Source: Cryptomeria japonica
Lineage: Eukaryota > Streptophyta > Pinopsida > Cupressales > Cupressaceae
Length of the DNA stretch: 64,000 bases
Assembly (NCBI RefSeq): GCF_030272615.1
Contig: NC_081415.1
Location: forward strand, 268,757,425 to 268,821,424
Reading direction: 5' to 3'
Shown here in pieces: positions 48,511-59,146 of this stretch (position 1 is its first letter; each line of letters begins with the position of its first letter). The notes under the pieces are model-generated. The model was not told the origin of the DNA. It was given only the letters and a program-made list of their open reading frames with translations, and did not search any database. The position numbers and the translations under genes were made by a program.

Positions 48511-49430
48511 GAAAAATAAAAATATATATGTGTGTGTATGTGGGAACAAAGGCCACTGACAGGTGAGAATCTAAATTCCACAACAAATTGTGAACATCCT
48601 CTGTGTTGCAAAAAAGGAGAGCTTGGAATGAACTATGGGAAATCTATCAAGCTCCAGATGATGGAGAGGAAGTACTATGAAGGAATATGGTGGGGCATGA
48701 AGAGGGGAAATGGAAGAGAATTGAAAAATAAGAGAGAGGAGACCTGGAATGTGAGGGAGGAAGAGGAGACAATAATACCCAAATGAGCCAGAAAACAAAC
48801 AATAAGATATAAAATAAAATAATGAGAGGCTAATACTGAGAAATCTGAAGTTACAGAAAAGAAAATTTAGAAATGGGAATCGCAGCAACCGTTGACAGAA
48901 GGAAAATGCATGGCAATTGCTTGAATTCAGATGCATACTTTTCTTAGTTCTTAATTGTTATCTTAGTTATACATGGTGGGAATCTCAGGTGATGCAAAAA
49001 TGGAATCATTCCTGAAATTCAGGTGAGATTGTTTAGTTGCGTATTAAATCTTTCATCCATCCAGTTTCCATATTGATAGATCCAGTAAGGCGATCTCAAA
49101 CATAAATGAAAAAGAAAATCCAAACGAAGAAAAAGATGGGCTATTACTATTCAGACGAATATGAATACTATAGGACTTTTTGACACAAGGGTAAGGTTTC
49201 ATTTCAGAGGCTCGAGCATTAAAATATCAAACACTAAAGCTAGAAAGAGACATTAACTGAGTTGAAGTACAGGTCTAGAGTTTTCTACGGTTCATAAAAT
49301 TAATAATTAACGAATTTCCTAAAAATCGCTTAGCGAAACTCACCCAAAATCATATCAATCATTCTAATACTCTTATAATACGATATCACAATACATAAAT
49401 TTCCCCTTATAGAATAAGCACAAAATGCCA
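48511..49430. other. Spacer, nothing recognised
   Basis: A purine-rich stretch at 48600-48790 is open in one frame but low in complexity and has no motif. Confidence 0.55.
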
Positions 49431-49733
49431 AATCCCTGATTAAATAAAAGTCTACGAAATAGAAACTTTTAAGTACATGCTCATATTGGATTTACTAACC
49501 TTTTGATTACAAGCAAAGATGTCTCATGGCCACACATGTGTACAAATATATCTTCTTCTACTTAGAAACCAAAAGAAGCTTTGAAGCATGAAAAATAAGT
49601 ACAAAATTCTTAAATAGAAAGGTAAAGAGAATCTTTAATTAAATAAAAGTCCATGAAATAGAAAATTTTAAGTATGCGGAATGGATTTACTAACCTTTTG
49701 ATCATAGGCAAAGATGTCCCATTGCCACATCTG
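49431..49733 (+). repeat. Tandem duplication of about 199 bp, second copy split by the Gypsy-type insertion
   Basis: Copy 1 begins near 49431, copy 2 near 49630; shared ttaaataaaagtcNaNgaaa and ggatttactaaccttttgat. Copy 2 is cut at 49738. Its continuation, tctacaaatatttctttt, resumes at 57628 and matches copy 1 after about 49539 (gtgtacaaatatatcttctt). Confidence 0.75.
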
Positions 49734-49738
49734 TCTAC
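49734..49738. repeat. Target-site duplication, left copy (tctac)
   Basis: Identical to 57628-57632. Confidence 0.92.
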
Positions 49739-50996
49739 TGTAGCGTCCTAAAATTGCGACACTTGCAATTTCGACTGCATTTTGGGTCTTCACGATGGCG
49801 ACGCAACACGCAACCTGAATGGAGACCCCGAAACCTGTTTTCGACACTAAAAACTGCATTTTCTTGCACCCTGGCCTGAACCTCCTTTGCACCCTGCTGT
49901 CCCGAGAGGTGGGACCAGAGCGCCTAGTGCCCTGGTCCCCCAGGACCATGGCGCCCAGCGCCCTGGTCCCTGGCCCTATTTTGGGCCCGGTCTCCTATGG
50001 GACTTCGGGTCTTTTTGTTTGCAAATTGGAAATTATCATTTCCTGGTCGGCCTAAGGTAGGGAAAATCAGTCTATCAACCCTAATTGGCAAGTATATAAA
50101 CTACATTTTCCTCTCCCATTTGGGTAGAAAAAAAAGAAGAAGGACATATGTGTACAAGCGTGGAAACGATACTCAAACATTCAAACATTCAAGCATTCAA
50201 GCATTCCTTCAAGCAATTGATCATTCTAAGTCTCCATTCAAGGCTAAGTGTTGCATTCAAGACAAGGATTCAACCATTGAAGAGGAGATCACATACTACA
50301 ACATACAACAATACAACAAACAACAACATCTATAACTTCGCACATAAGGATACAAACATCCTTACAACAAGGTATTAGTACTTGTTTTACATTACAGACA
50401 TTTACATTTACAGCATTTCTCATTTCTTGGTTAATTCCAAAACCGGGGTTTGACCTAAAGGCAAACCCCTAATCCCTAACCCCCCAATCGTCTTCGCTTT
50501 TCTATGTGTAGGTTGCAGGTACGCGGCTGAAATTGAAGATCTGGAATCCTTGTGCAGAGACGAACAGATCCCCCTTCGTTTCGCGGATTTTTCGGAGGAC
50601 CGTGTGCACGCCGGGCGCCATCGTCCCGTCAACTTTTGCTTAAATTTGTAGGACAGCACCGTATCGACATTTTACTGCTAATTCCAGGTCCGTAGCTTCA
50701 TCCTATATCCCTATCTCAGTTTATAAGCGAATCTTTCTCACTTTCTATGTATTCCTAGCTTAATTCTTCTATCAACATTCTTTACAAAAGAGGGTAGCCT
50801 TGCTGTCTTAACCCTTGAAACGCATTTAGCATCCAATCTTGCATTGTGTGGGATTGGATCTTGTGGGTTTCAACCCCTCTTTTGAATGTAAAGTCTCCCC
50901 TAAGTGAAAACCATCAACCCTAGCAACCTCCCTTCTCTCTCCTTGGAGTTGGAAGAGGGGAGAGCAACTAGGGTTTGATCGATTTTCCGCTTTACA
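49739..50996 (+). repeat. 5' LTR (1258 bp)
   Basis: TGTAGCGTCC...CCGCTTTACA. It differs from the 3' LTR by scattered substitutions and by fewer copies of a GC-rich unit of about 31 bp (ctggtcccccaggaccatgg then cgcccagcgcc) at 49908-49976. Confidence 0.95.
50093..50100 (+). promoter_or_regulatory. Probable TATA box, 5' LTR
   Basis: TATATAAA, about 10 bp after ctaattgg (reverse CCAAT). The same arrangement is at 56716-56723 in the 3' LTR. Transcription would start roughly 30 bp downstream. Confidence 0.6.
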
Positions 50997-50999
50997 TTT

Positions 51000-51018
51000 T
51001 GGTGAACCCAACGTGAAC
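51000..51018 (+). other. Putative primer-binding site
   Basis: TGGTGAACCCAACGTGAAC, 3 nt after the 5' LTR end. It begins with the TGG that complements a tRNA CCA end. Which tRNA it pairs with is not decided here. Confidence 0.7.
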
Positions 51019-52175
51019 ATCCTTTCTAATTATTCATGGTTAGATCTAAAAATTGGATTCCTTGATTACATTTCCATGTTTGATCTTTTGCAAATTTTAG
51101 AGGTTAATTGCATAAAAACCCTAAAATTTCTTTTTAGTAATTGAGCTTGCGAAATGTTTAATTATTAATGCTTGCTTCAGATCTGCTCTTCTATTACAAA
51201 TTATCAATTCATATTTGTGCTTTAATTTTGAAAATTAAGTGGTTAAGTGTCAAAACCCTAATTTTTGAAACCCTCTTGATTCAACCTTTGTCCGACAATT
51301 TCACTGATCAAAACATCTCCAAATCAGCTGTAACTTTGGATTCCGCAATAAAATCACAATATCTTTCATCCCTGAAAATTTGGAAAAAAGTTGCGAGGAC
51401 CGTGTGCACTCTGAGCGCCATCGTCCCCGACATTTTTTCTGAAATTTCGGGAGCAAGATCTTACTGTATTTTCCTGCTAAAATCCAGAATTTTGGCTGAT
51501 TTTATCAATTCTAACACTTTCAAAATTACAGTCAAAGTTGGTCTTGTGATTGCTTGGTTTAAGGCTCCTAATCATTCAAAAATTGTTGAAATTGAAATTT
51601 TGTGTCAAAATTGTGTTCTTACTGTCCTAAATCTGAAAAGTGTGTTTGCATTCATTCGAAATTTCAGTGCTTTATTCAAATTCTTGCAATTTGTGACTTT
51701 TGAAATTAAGTGCTTAATTACAACAACTTTGATTTCCGCTTTCAAAATTGAATTTTGCGTGAAATTGAGTCAATTTTTAAATTTCAAAACTTGCATTGCT
51801 TTTGACATTCCCTCTAAAATCATAAAATTCAAAATTTCAGTTTCCCTCTCTTTTTCAAAATTCAAATTTTGCATTTTTCGACAATCTTGGTAGGGTTCAA
51901 TTTTGAGATTGCAACTTTAATTTGGCCTATCTACAGATCGTAAAATCACTCAATTTTTTTAGATTAGCTCTAAAATCATCATACCTTTCATCCCTGCAAA
52001 TTTCGAAAAAAGTTGCGAGGACCGTGTGCACTCCGAGCGCCACGGTCCCGGACATTTTTTCCGAAATTTTGAGAGACTGTCGTGATTGCATTTAACAACT
52101 TAAATCTAGAAGATTGGCTGATTTTACTGAAAATTGCTACCTCTAAATTCAAAATCTTCTCTCTCTTTCTAGTGC
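51019..52175 (+). other. Long leader with two copies of an 80-90-bp repeat
   Basis: The repeat copies at about 51360-51452 and 51979-52070 share tttcatccctg, gaaaaaagttgcgaggaccg, tgtgcactcNgagcgccaN and ggtcccNgacatttttt-like sequence. Their core also occurs in both LTRs. An open frame at 51168-51893 is rich in K, F, I and L, lacks any motif and is probably not a gene. Confidence 0.7.
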
Positions 52176-54182
52176 ATGAGTTTTACAACAATAAGCCCTA
52201 CTTACACTATTCCCGTTAGACAAAGCCGTAGAATTAAGTCTTTCCGAGGTTTAATTACCGAGGAGATGGAACCTAATTTGAGTAGCCTTTTTAACAAGGA
52301 CATGGGTAATTCCTCTAATCCTCCTAATGATGAAGAAGCTCTCCATGAGGTTTCTGTAGAACAACTTTCGAAATTGGATAATCAATTTGATGATTTTCGA
52401 CAATGGATGTCTCAAGAATACCCCGATAGTCAAGCTCTTCCTTTAATTGAGGGTATAAAACATATGCTTCAAAGTGATAAGAATGGAATTGATATTTTGC
52501 GTGGTATTGCACACATTGTGGATTCGAATGTGATGCCTATAAAGAGTTGTGCTGAAACTTTAGGTTATACACAACCTCCTACACAAGTCAATCATTCTAT
52601 TCCTTTGACAACTTCTATTGCTAGCATACCTACTTTTACATCAAACATAATGACTACTTCTATACAAGACATTCCCCTTGTGATCACTAGTCATGGGGGT
52701 AATCCTTCTTCTTCAGTTAACCCTCTTCCTTCATTTAATCCGACTTCTTCATTTATTCCTTCAATGAGTGTTCCTATTATATCTCCACAAATGAACATGA
52801 CGCAAGGGGGCAATTCATTCAACCATTCCATTCCTCCTTGTAGTGTTCCTCTTGTACAATCCTCTCCTATGACTAACTATCATAGTGTCCCACCACCTTA
52901 CTCTCTACCTTCTTTCAATAACATAACACCTCCATCTCAATCTAACACATCTAATATGAACTCTTCGACTGAAGCGACCATTAATAATCTTGCACAAACT
53001 GTCTCTTCTTTACAGCAACAAATTGCCTCTATGAATCAATCTAAGTTTAGTGTGCCCACATTTGATGTTGTGAGCCCACTTTCTCTTGACATTGTTCGAG
53101 CTATTCCCCCTAAACATGTTGAAATCCCGCATTTGGAGCTTTATAATGGTAAAGGTGATCCTCTAACACATGTTAAGACTTTTCAAACAATATGTACCGA
53201 TTTTGCTTATGACCAAAGGTTGCTTGCGAAACTATTCACTAGAACATTAAGAGATAAAGCCCTACAATGGTATTGCTCGTTGCCTTCTTATTCTATTACT
53301 TCTTTCAAACAACTTGCAAATGCTTTCATTCAACAATTTCAAAACAATATAAGTCCTAAAGTTACTTTGATTGATTTAATGCATTGTAAACAAGGTGTTA
53401 AAGAAAAAGTGACTGATTTCATTGGTAGATATAAACATTTGTATGCTCAAATTTCTTTTCCAGTGCCTGACAATGATATTCAAAGAATCTTTATTTCTAA
53501 TTTACAAAAAGATATTCGAGACAAACTTCTATTTTCTGAGTTTACTTCTTTCCAACAGTTGTGTGCAACTCTTCACAATTATCAACTGACTGTGAGTCAA
53601 ATGGAACAATCACATCCTATGGCTCCGAGTGATAAGGGTGATAGCAGTCAACAACCATTTGGAAAGTTTAAACCGAATAGAGATTCTATCAAATTCAATG
53701 AAAACATCATCAACAACAATGTGAATGCAGCATCAGGTGTGCCTCCTATTTCTAAGTTTTTCAAGAAAGAAAGAAAGTATACTCCTTTGAATGAATCATT
53801 GAATAGTATTATGAATAAGTTATTGGAACAAAATGTGCTTACTCTTCCTCCTATAAGGCAAATTGATCCTGCAAAGATTACTTCACCTTATTTTGATAAC
53901 AAAGCTTTTTGTCAATTTCATCGTCAACCTGGGCATGATACTGAAAAATGTTTTTCTTTAAAGGGTAAAATTCAAGATTTGATTGATAATAATACTATCT
54001 CTGTTTCTGGAGTGAATGATAAAGGCAACACATCTGTAGCACCTCCTAACCAAAATCTTCAGATTTTTACTGATCCATTACCTTCTCATACCTCTAATGC
54101 GATTGAGGCTAATGACTCCTCTCTCTCATCTGATGGTCTTGTGTCTATGACTCCGAATGTGATTAACTTTGTAGAGCAGTAA
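52176..54182 (+). pseudogene. Gypsy-type Gag, 668 codons
   Basis: Opens with MSFTTISPTYTIPVRQSRR. There is a long Ser/Pro/Thr-rich stretch at about residues 130-270. The capsid-like retrotransposon gag domain lies at about residues 315-480: GDPLTHVKTFQTICTDF, LRDKALQWYCSLP, SFKQLANAFIQQF and GVKEKVTDFIGRYKHL. A CCHC-type knuckle variant, CQFHRQPGHDTEKC, is near residue 585. It ends at TAA (54180-54182), after which the same frame stays open into the protease. A CAA to TAA change would explain it. Gag forms the cytoplasmic particle that holds element RNA. Confidence 0.88.
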
Positions 54183-54752
54183 GAAAACCCTAAAGAACCT
54201 TCCATCACATTTGATTCTAGTGAAACTATTAGGGCACCCGATGGTCCTTTATACATAGTTGCAAAAGTTAAGAATACACCTTGCCGTGGAGTGCTTATTG
54301 ATCCTTCATGCATGGTTAATGTTATTACCGAAGAATTTCTCTTTACTTTGCAATTGAATCAAGTGATCTATGACAAAACAGATGTGATTGTGAAATTATT
54401 TAATGCATTTTCTTCTCCTGCAATTGGTTCTATTACATTGCCTATTGAGGTCCATAACAAATCCCTTGATGTGAACTTTGCTATTATCCCTTCATCCGAA
54501 CAATTTCGTGTGAAGCTTGGCTATCCTTGGCTATCTTCCATGAAAGCTATTGCTTCTCCTATTCACAAGTGTTTGAAATTTCCCCATAATGGTGAAGTTG
54601 TTACTATCAATCATAGCCTCTTTAAACTAGCTGAAAGAACTTCTAGTGTTCCTATTGATTATTTGTGGCCTAAACAATTCCAGTCTCTTCCTCCGCGAAG
54701 TGATCATCTTTTCAAATCTTATCAAAACCGATATGATCCTATCTCTAAGTGA
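54183..54752 (+). pseudogene. Tat-like aspartic protease, in frame after the gag stop
   Basis: In the gag frame past the TAA come PDGPLYIVAKVKN and then the expected active-site loop GVLIDPSCMVNVI, where most relatives have DxG. Later blocks fit the Tat-lineage retropepsin: IGSITLPIEVHNKSLDVNF, then LGYPWLSSMKAIAS (family LGRPWLH) and HKCLKFPHNGEV. The frame ends at TGA 54750 next to a frameshift. With DPS in the loop the enzyme may be dead or the family may differ; I cannot tell which. Normally RT would follow here; it does not. Confidence 0.75.
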
Positions 54753-55593
54753 ACCTAGAACACCCAAATTTGATATTCCTATCGTTCTTGAGAAGGAAGT
54801 TCTTCCTTTGAAAGATAAAACTAATGTCTTTCCTCAAGAAGATTCCCAACCCATCCCTATGGATGTGACTATGTCTATGCCGAATAAACCTTCTAAAAGT
54901 AGACCTATACCTCCTCGTCATGATGGACTTGGTCTCCTTCCTAAACCAAAAATTCCTCCTTTATATGGAGCAGTTCCTCCTCCTTCTTTTTATAGAGAGA
55001 AGAGACCTTCTTCTTCTCCTATTATCCAGCCTAAGAGACCACAACCTAAACACCCAAGTGATAAGGATGAGAACATTCCTCCTCCTCTATCTTCTCCACT
55101 TCCTACTAAGACTAGATGAAATCGTTCTGCACGTGAACGCCGACGAAAGCGTCGTCTTAGGGCTCAAGCAGTTGCTTCTCAAACTTTGCAATCTCCAAAA
55201 ACACCTTCAACAAGCATTATTCCATTTTCTCCAAAATCTCCTAAACATAAGATGCATGATGGTCTTGATCCTGTGCGAGTTAAAGATCCTATTTTTATAA
55301 ATCTTGATGATGCTATAGATGAAAATGTTATTCATGATGAAAATGTTACTTCTCTTGCTTCTGATAGTGAATATGAACTTGTTGATATTGATAACCATTT
55401 ATCTAACGAATTTTCTAAAGCACTTATCCTAGCTCCTAGACAAGAACAACGTGGCTTGGAACATGAACATAGCCCTTGTTTGGATCTTGTGATAGCTCTA
55501 TCTACTGTGTTGGATGTTCCTCCTCTAGCATGTTCCCTGCCTTCCCGAAACATTGATCAGCAAGATCGGGGGGTAGATGACGTGCTAGACTAG
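54753..55593 (+). pseudogene. Proline-rich, basic and acidic C-terminal region, no known domain
   Basis: Continues the polyprotein in the +1 frame: SEPRTPKFDIPIVLEKEVLP, then a Pro-rich stretch (IPPRHDGLGLLPKPKIPP, VPPPSFYREKRPSSSP). A TGA at 55117 interrupts it; the codon context (ACTAGATGAAAT) allows a former CGA. Past it lies a strongly basic NRSARERRRKRRLRAQ, which could act as a nuclear import or nucleic-acid binding stretch, then SPKTPSTSIIPFSPKSPKHK and an acidic LDDAIDENVIHDENV. It ends at TAG 55591. It occupies the place of RT-RNase H-INT. I recognise no family. Confidence 0.65.
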
Positions 55594-56315
55594 TTACATT
55601 AGCATAGCAGATTCTCTCCTCCTCTCTTTTGTTACTTCTTCTATATGTTATTCTCATTCTTCTATTTGTTGTCCTTAGTGTTGTCTACTTGAGGACGATG
55701 CAAAGCATTGAGATCTCTTTTGGTCTCTCTCATGTTGACTCAAAAGACACATGTGTTCCCTTCTTCTAGGTGACCTTCCTTGATTGGGGAATGAAGAAAA
55801 ATTATGCATACATACATATGATATATATACATGAATTATCATACAGCATACTGACCCCGAGGAAAGCGAAGTCACCTCGTGCTTTGTGTCTATTATCCTT
55901 GGGTTTATCTCACACTTGGGGGCTAAATCTTTGTGATAATGTGCTCCTTTCCCTTCTCATTTCTTATGTGTATCACTACGTTAAAACAATCACCCCCATT
56001 GAGGCGTGTGCGATCGCTTTAACGTAGGGGGGCATACACCCTGTCTATCCTTTCAAGATACTTGAAAATTTCTTGGCGAACGTAGCTTTGCCTTGAAAAT
56101 TTTTGGTATTTCTTTTACATGACTCATAGTGAGGGAACCTTACTACTGACAGTCATGGTTCTCCCTCGTGATCTTCCCTTTTACTTTGTCAATCGAAGTC
56201 GTAAGATCCTTAGTCCACTGGGGGCTTGGTGTGTCTTGCCTCCTTGATGTGGTGAAAGTCTTTCAATGTTGTTTCCTTGTACTTTACCGGAAGTATGAGC
56301 ATACATACTCCCACT
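55594..56315 (+). other. 3' untranslated part of the Gypsy-type element
   Basis: About 720 bp, no motif-bearing frame. It includes a purine stretch cgtaggggggcata at 56023-56036 that resembles a second polypurine tract 300 bp before the true one. Confidence 0.6.
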
Positions 56316-56330
56316 AAAGTGGGGGCTAAA
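56316..56330 (+). other. Polypurine tract
   Basis: aaagtgggggctaaa directly before the 3' LTR start TGTAGCATCC. Confidence 0.85.
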
Positions 56331-57627
56331 TGTAGCATCCTAAAATTGCGACACTTGCAATTTCGACTACATTTTGGGTCTTCACGATGGCGACGCAACA
56401 CGCAACCTGAATGGAGACCCCGAAACCTGTTTTCGACACTAAAAACTGCATTTTCTTGCACCCTGGCCTGAACCTCCTTTGCACCCTGTTGTCCCGGGAG
56501 GTGGGACCAGAGCGCCCAGCACCCTAGTCCTTCAAGACCAGGGCGCCCAGCACCCTGGTCCCCCAGGACCATGGCGCCCAGCGCCCTTGTCCGTGGCCCT
56601 ATTTTGGGCCCGGTCTCCTATGGGACTTCGGGTCTTTTTGTTTGCAAATTGGAAATTATCATTTCCTGGTCGGCCTAAGGTCGGGAAAATTAGTCTATCA
56701 ACCCTAATTGGCAAGTATATAAACTACATTTTCCTCTCCCATTTGGGTAGAAAAAAAAGAAGAAGGACATATGTGTACAAGCGTGGAAACGATACTCAAA
56801 CATTCAAACATTCAAGCATTCAAGCATTCAAGCATTCCTTCAAGCAATTGATCATTCTAAGTCTCCATTCAAGGCTAAGTGTTGCATTCAAGACAAGGAT
56901 TCAACCATTGAAGAGGAGATCACATACTACAACATACAACAATACAACAAACAACAACATCTATACCTTCACACATAAGGATACAAACATCCTTACAACA
57001 AGGTATTAGTACTTGTTTTACATTACAGACATTTACATTTACAGCATTTCTCATTTCTTGGTTAATTCCAAAACCGGGGTTTGACCTAAAGGCAAACCCC
57101 TAATCCCTAACCCCCCAATCATCTTCGCTTTTCTGTGTGTAGGTTGCAGGTACGCGGCTGAAATTGAAGATCTGGAATCCTTGTGCAGAGACGAACAGAT
57201 CCCCCTTCGTTTCGCGGATTTTTCAGAGAACCGTGTGCACGCCGGGTGCCATCGTCCCGTCAACTTTTGCTCAAATTTGCAGGACAGCACCATATCGACA
57301 TTTTACTGCTAATTCCAGGTCCGTAGCTTCATCCTATATCCCTATCTCAGTTTATAAGTGAATCTTTCTCACTTTCTATGTATTCCTAGCTTAATTCTTC
57401 TATCAACATTCTTTACAAAAGAGGGTAGCCTTGCTATCTTAACCCTTGAAACACATTTAGCATCCAATCTTGCATTGTGTGGGATTGGATCTTGTGGGTT
57501 TCAACCCCTCTTTTGAATGTAAAGTCTCCCCTAAGTGAAAACCATCAACCCTAGCAACCTCTCTTCTCTCTCCTTGGAGTTGGAAGAGGGGAGAGCAACT
57601 AGGGTTCGATCGATTTTCCGCTTTACA
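56331..57627 (+). repeat. 3' LTR (1297 bp)
   Basis: Partner of 49739-50996. The extra length comes from one more GC-rich tandem unit near 56510-56560 and an extra caagcatt unit near 56815-56835. TATATAAA at 56716-56723. Confidence 0.95.
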
Positions 57628-57632
57628 TCTAC
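57628..57632. repeat. Target-site duplication, right copy (tctac)
   Basis: Identical to 49734-49738. Confidence 0.92.
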
Positions 57633-58456
57633 AAATATTTCTTTTGCTTAAAAAGTAGAAGAAGTTGAAAAAGTACACAATTTAAACTTTTGTCACAAAT
57701 TTGATCTCCACCATGTAACCCTCACAAGGAAAACCCACAAAAGAAAAAAACAACCAACAAAGAAAAAAACATGCACAAAAATTAACACAGAGAAATGAAA
57801 CACATTCAAATGCGTGGCCATGTTGAAACAAAACTAGGTATCTCTCACACACAATCACTAAAAGAACAAAAAAATCAATCCAAAATAGAACAAAATGGAA
57901 ACCCTGGTGCTGCAACGCTGAACTAAATCTGTACTCCTCTTAACAGATTATATAGTTAACTTCTTTAGCCTATAGCTTTTTCGCTTTTTTCCTTTAACGG
58001 TAATCTTTTTTATCTATACCTATAACGGTACACTTTATTCAGTTTTATTGCTTTTTCAAGGGAATATGAGCTGGGCATCCATACATTCTAAATGGCCGCA
58101 TTTTGATACCTAGTCAAATTGTTGGAATCAGAATATTTTGTAATTTTTACTTTATATGTAACATTGGTTATTATAAACCAAGTCATCACATTAAATTCAA
58201 TGAATTATAACTTAAAAAAATATTATATTATAATATTAAATAACACATTTGTTGAAAATTGAAATTCAATTAAGATGTGCAAGAATTTTTTAACAATACA
58301 ATATAATGTAAATGTTGCATTGAAAGTGAAGTTCAAATTTAGATATTAACAAAAAAATTGGTTGTATAGTTTTCTACATGTTTGCTTGTGTGCTTTAGCT
58401 AAGTATTACGATATTTCAATTAGGTAGTTTATAAGAGAGGTAAAGTTAGTTTGTAA
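57633..58456. other. Spacer, nothing recognised
   Basis: Includes two taacggta strings at 57994 and 58022. The minus-strand frame at 57682-57915 has no motif. Confidence 0.5.
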
Positions 58457-58650
58457 GAGAGTGTAACTTTAATTTTAGAAAAAATTTAAAAGAATAAATA
58501 AGAGATAGTATTAAAATAATATATTATGTTTCAATTTTTTATTTTTAAAGTAGAGAGTGTAACTTCAATTCTAGAAAATTTTAAAAAGAATAAATAAGAA
58601 ATGGTATTAAAATAATATATTATGTTTCAATTTTTATTTTTAAAAATAAA
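58457..58650 (+). repeat. 96-bp tandem duplication
   Basis: Copies start with gagagtgtaacttNaattNt at 58457 and 58553 and share gtattaaaataatatattat. Few differences. Confidence 0.85.
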
Positions 58651-59141
58651 TTTATTCAACAATAAATTTTTTTAAAGTAAAAGAAATCATTGTGGTCCAT
58701 GTTGTTTCTCTAAGAATTAGCCTTCTTCCTTCAACAAGAACCTAAGATCATTGACCAATTGACAAGGGTTTCCTATAAACTAAGCAACCCTTCTACACTT
58801 GAGGCTCTGCAAAACCTGGGGGGGTAGACCTCTTGCAACATCTACAAATATGACATAATTTAAGACAAACGTTGCATATAACAGATAGCTCTTAGCTTGT
58901 TTATCCAGAATACACAAAGGTTCATCCAAAATAGACTCTATTCTAATTATATTTCATTTACGCATATTTGAGAGTGAAATCCCTACTCTAATTCTGTACT
59001 TCTACAAGCATGAAAGGGAAAATTATTTTGATAATTTGAATGTTTCTGAAAACACATTGGACAAGGCAATAGATCAATGCCTATTCTAGGTTATGGAGTC
59101 AAATAAGAAATCATTAATGAATTCCTTCAACAAATTAAATC
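58651..59141. other. Spacer, nothing recognised
   Basis: No motif-bearing frame or repeat seen. Confidence 0.5.
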
Positions 59142-59146
59142 TAATC
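59142..59146. repeat. Target-site duplication, left copy (taatc)
   Basis: Identical to 63178-63182. Confidence 0.8.

Larger units (their letters stand above)
49739..57627 (+). mobile_element. Complete non-autonomous Gypsy-type LTR element with Gag-protease only
   Basis: 7889 bp with perfect tctac duplications. Order: 5' LTR, primer-binding site, 1.2-kb leader, Gag, Tat-like protease, proline-rich and basic/acidic tail, 3' UTR, purine tract, 3' LTR. No RT, RNase H or integrase motif is found in any frame of the 5.3-kb interior. The reading frame has two nonsense codons and one frameshift. Classed as Gypsy-type from the Gag and protease. Two older LTR remnants of the same family lie at 12091 and 16138. 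Confidence 0.92.

Noticed and set aside
51168-51893. A 241-codon frame upstream of gag, possibly an extra gene
   Set aside because: Composition is dominated by F, K, L, I and S from AT-rich leader. It contains one of the leader repeats read as protein and has no recognisable domain.
57994-58035. Paired taacggta strings as a transcription-factor site near a promoter
   Set aside because: Two short matches without a gene nearby are expected by chance in this much sequence.
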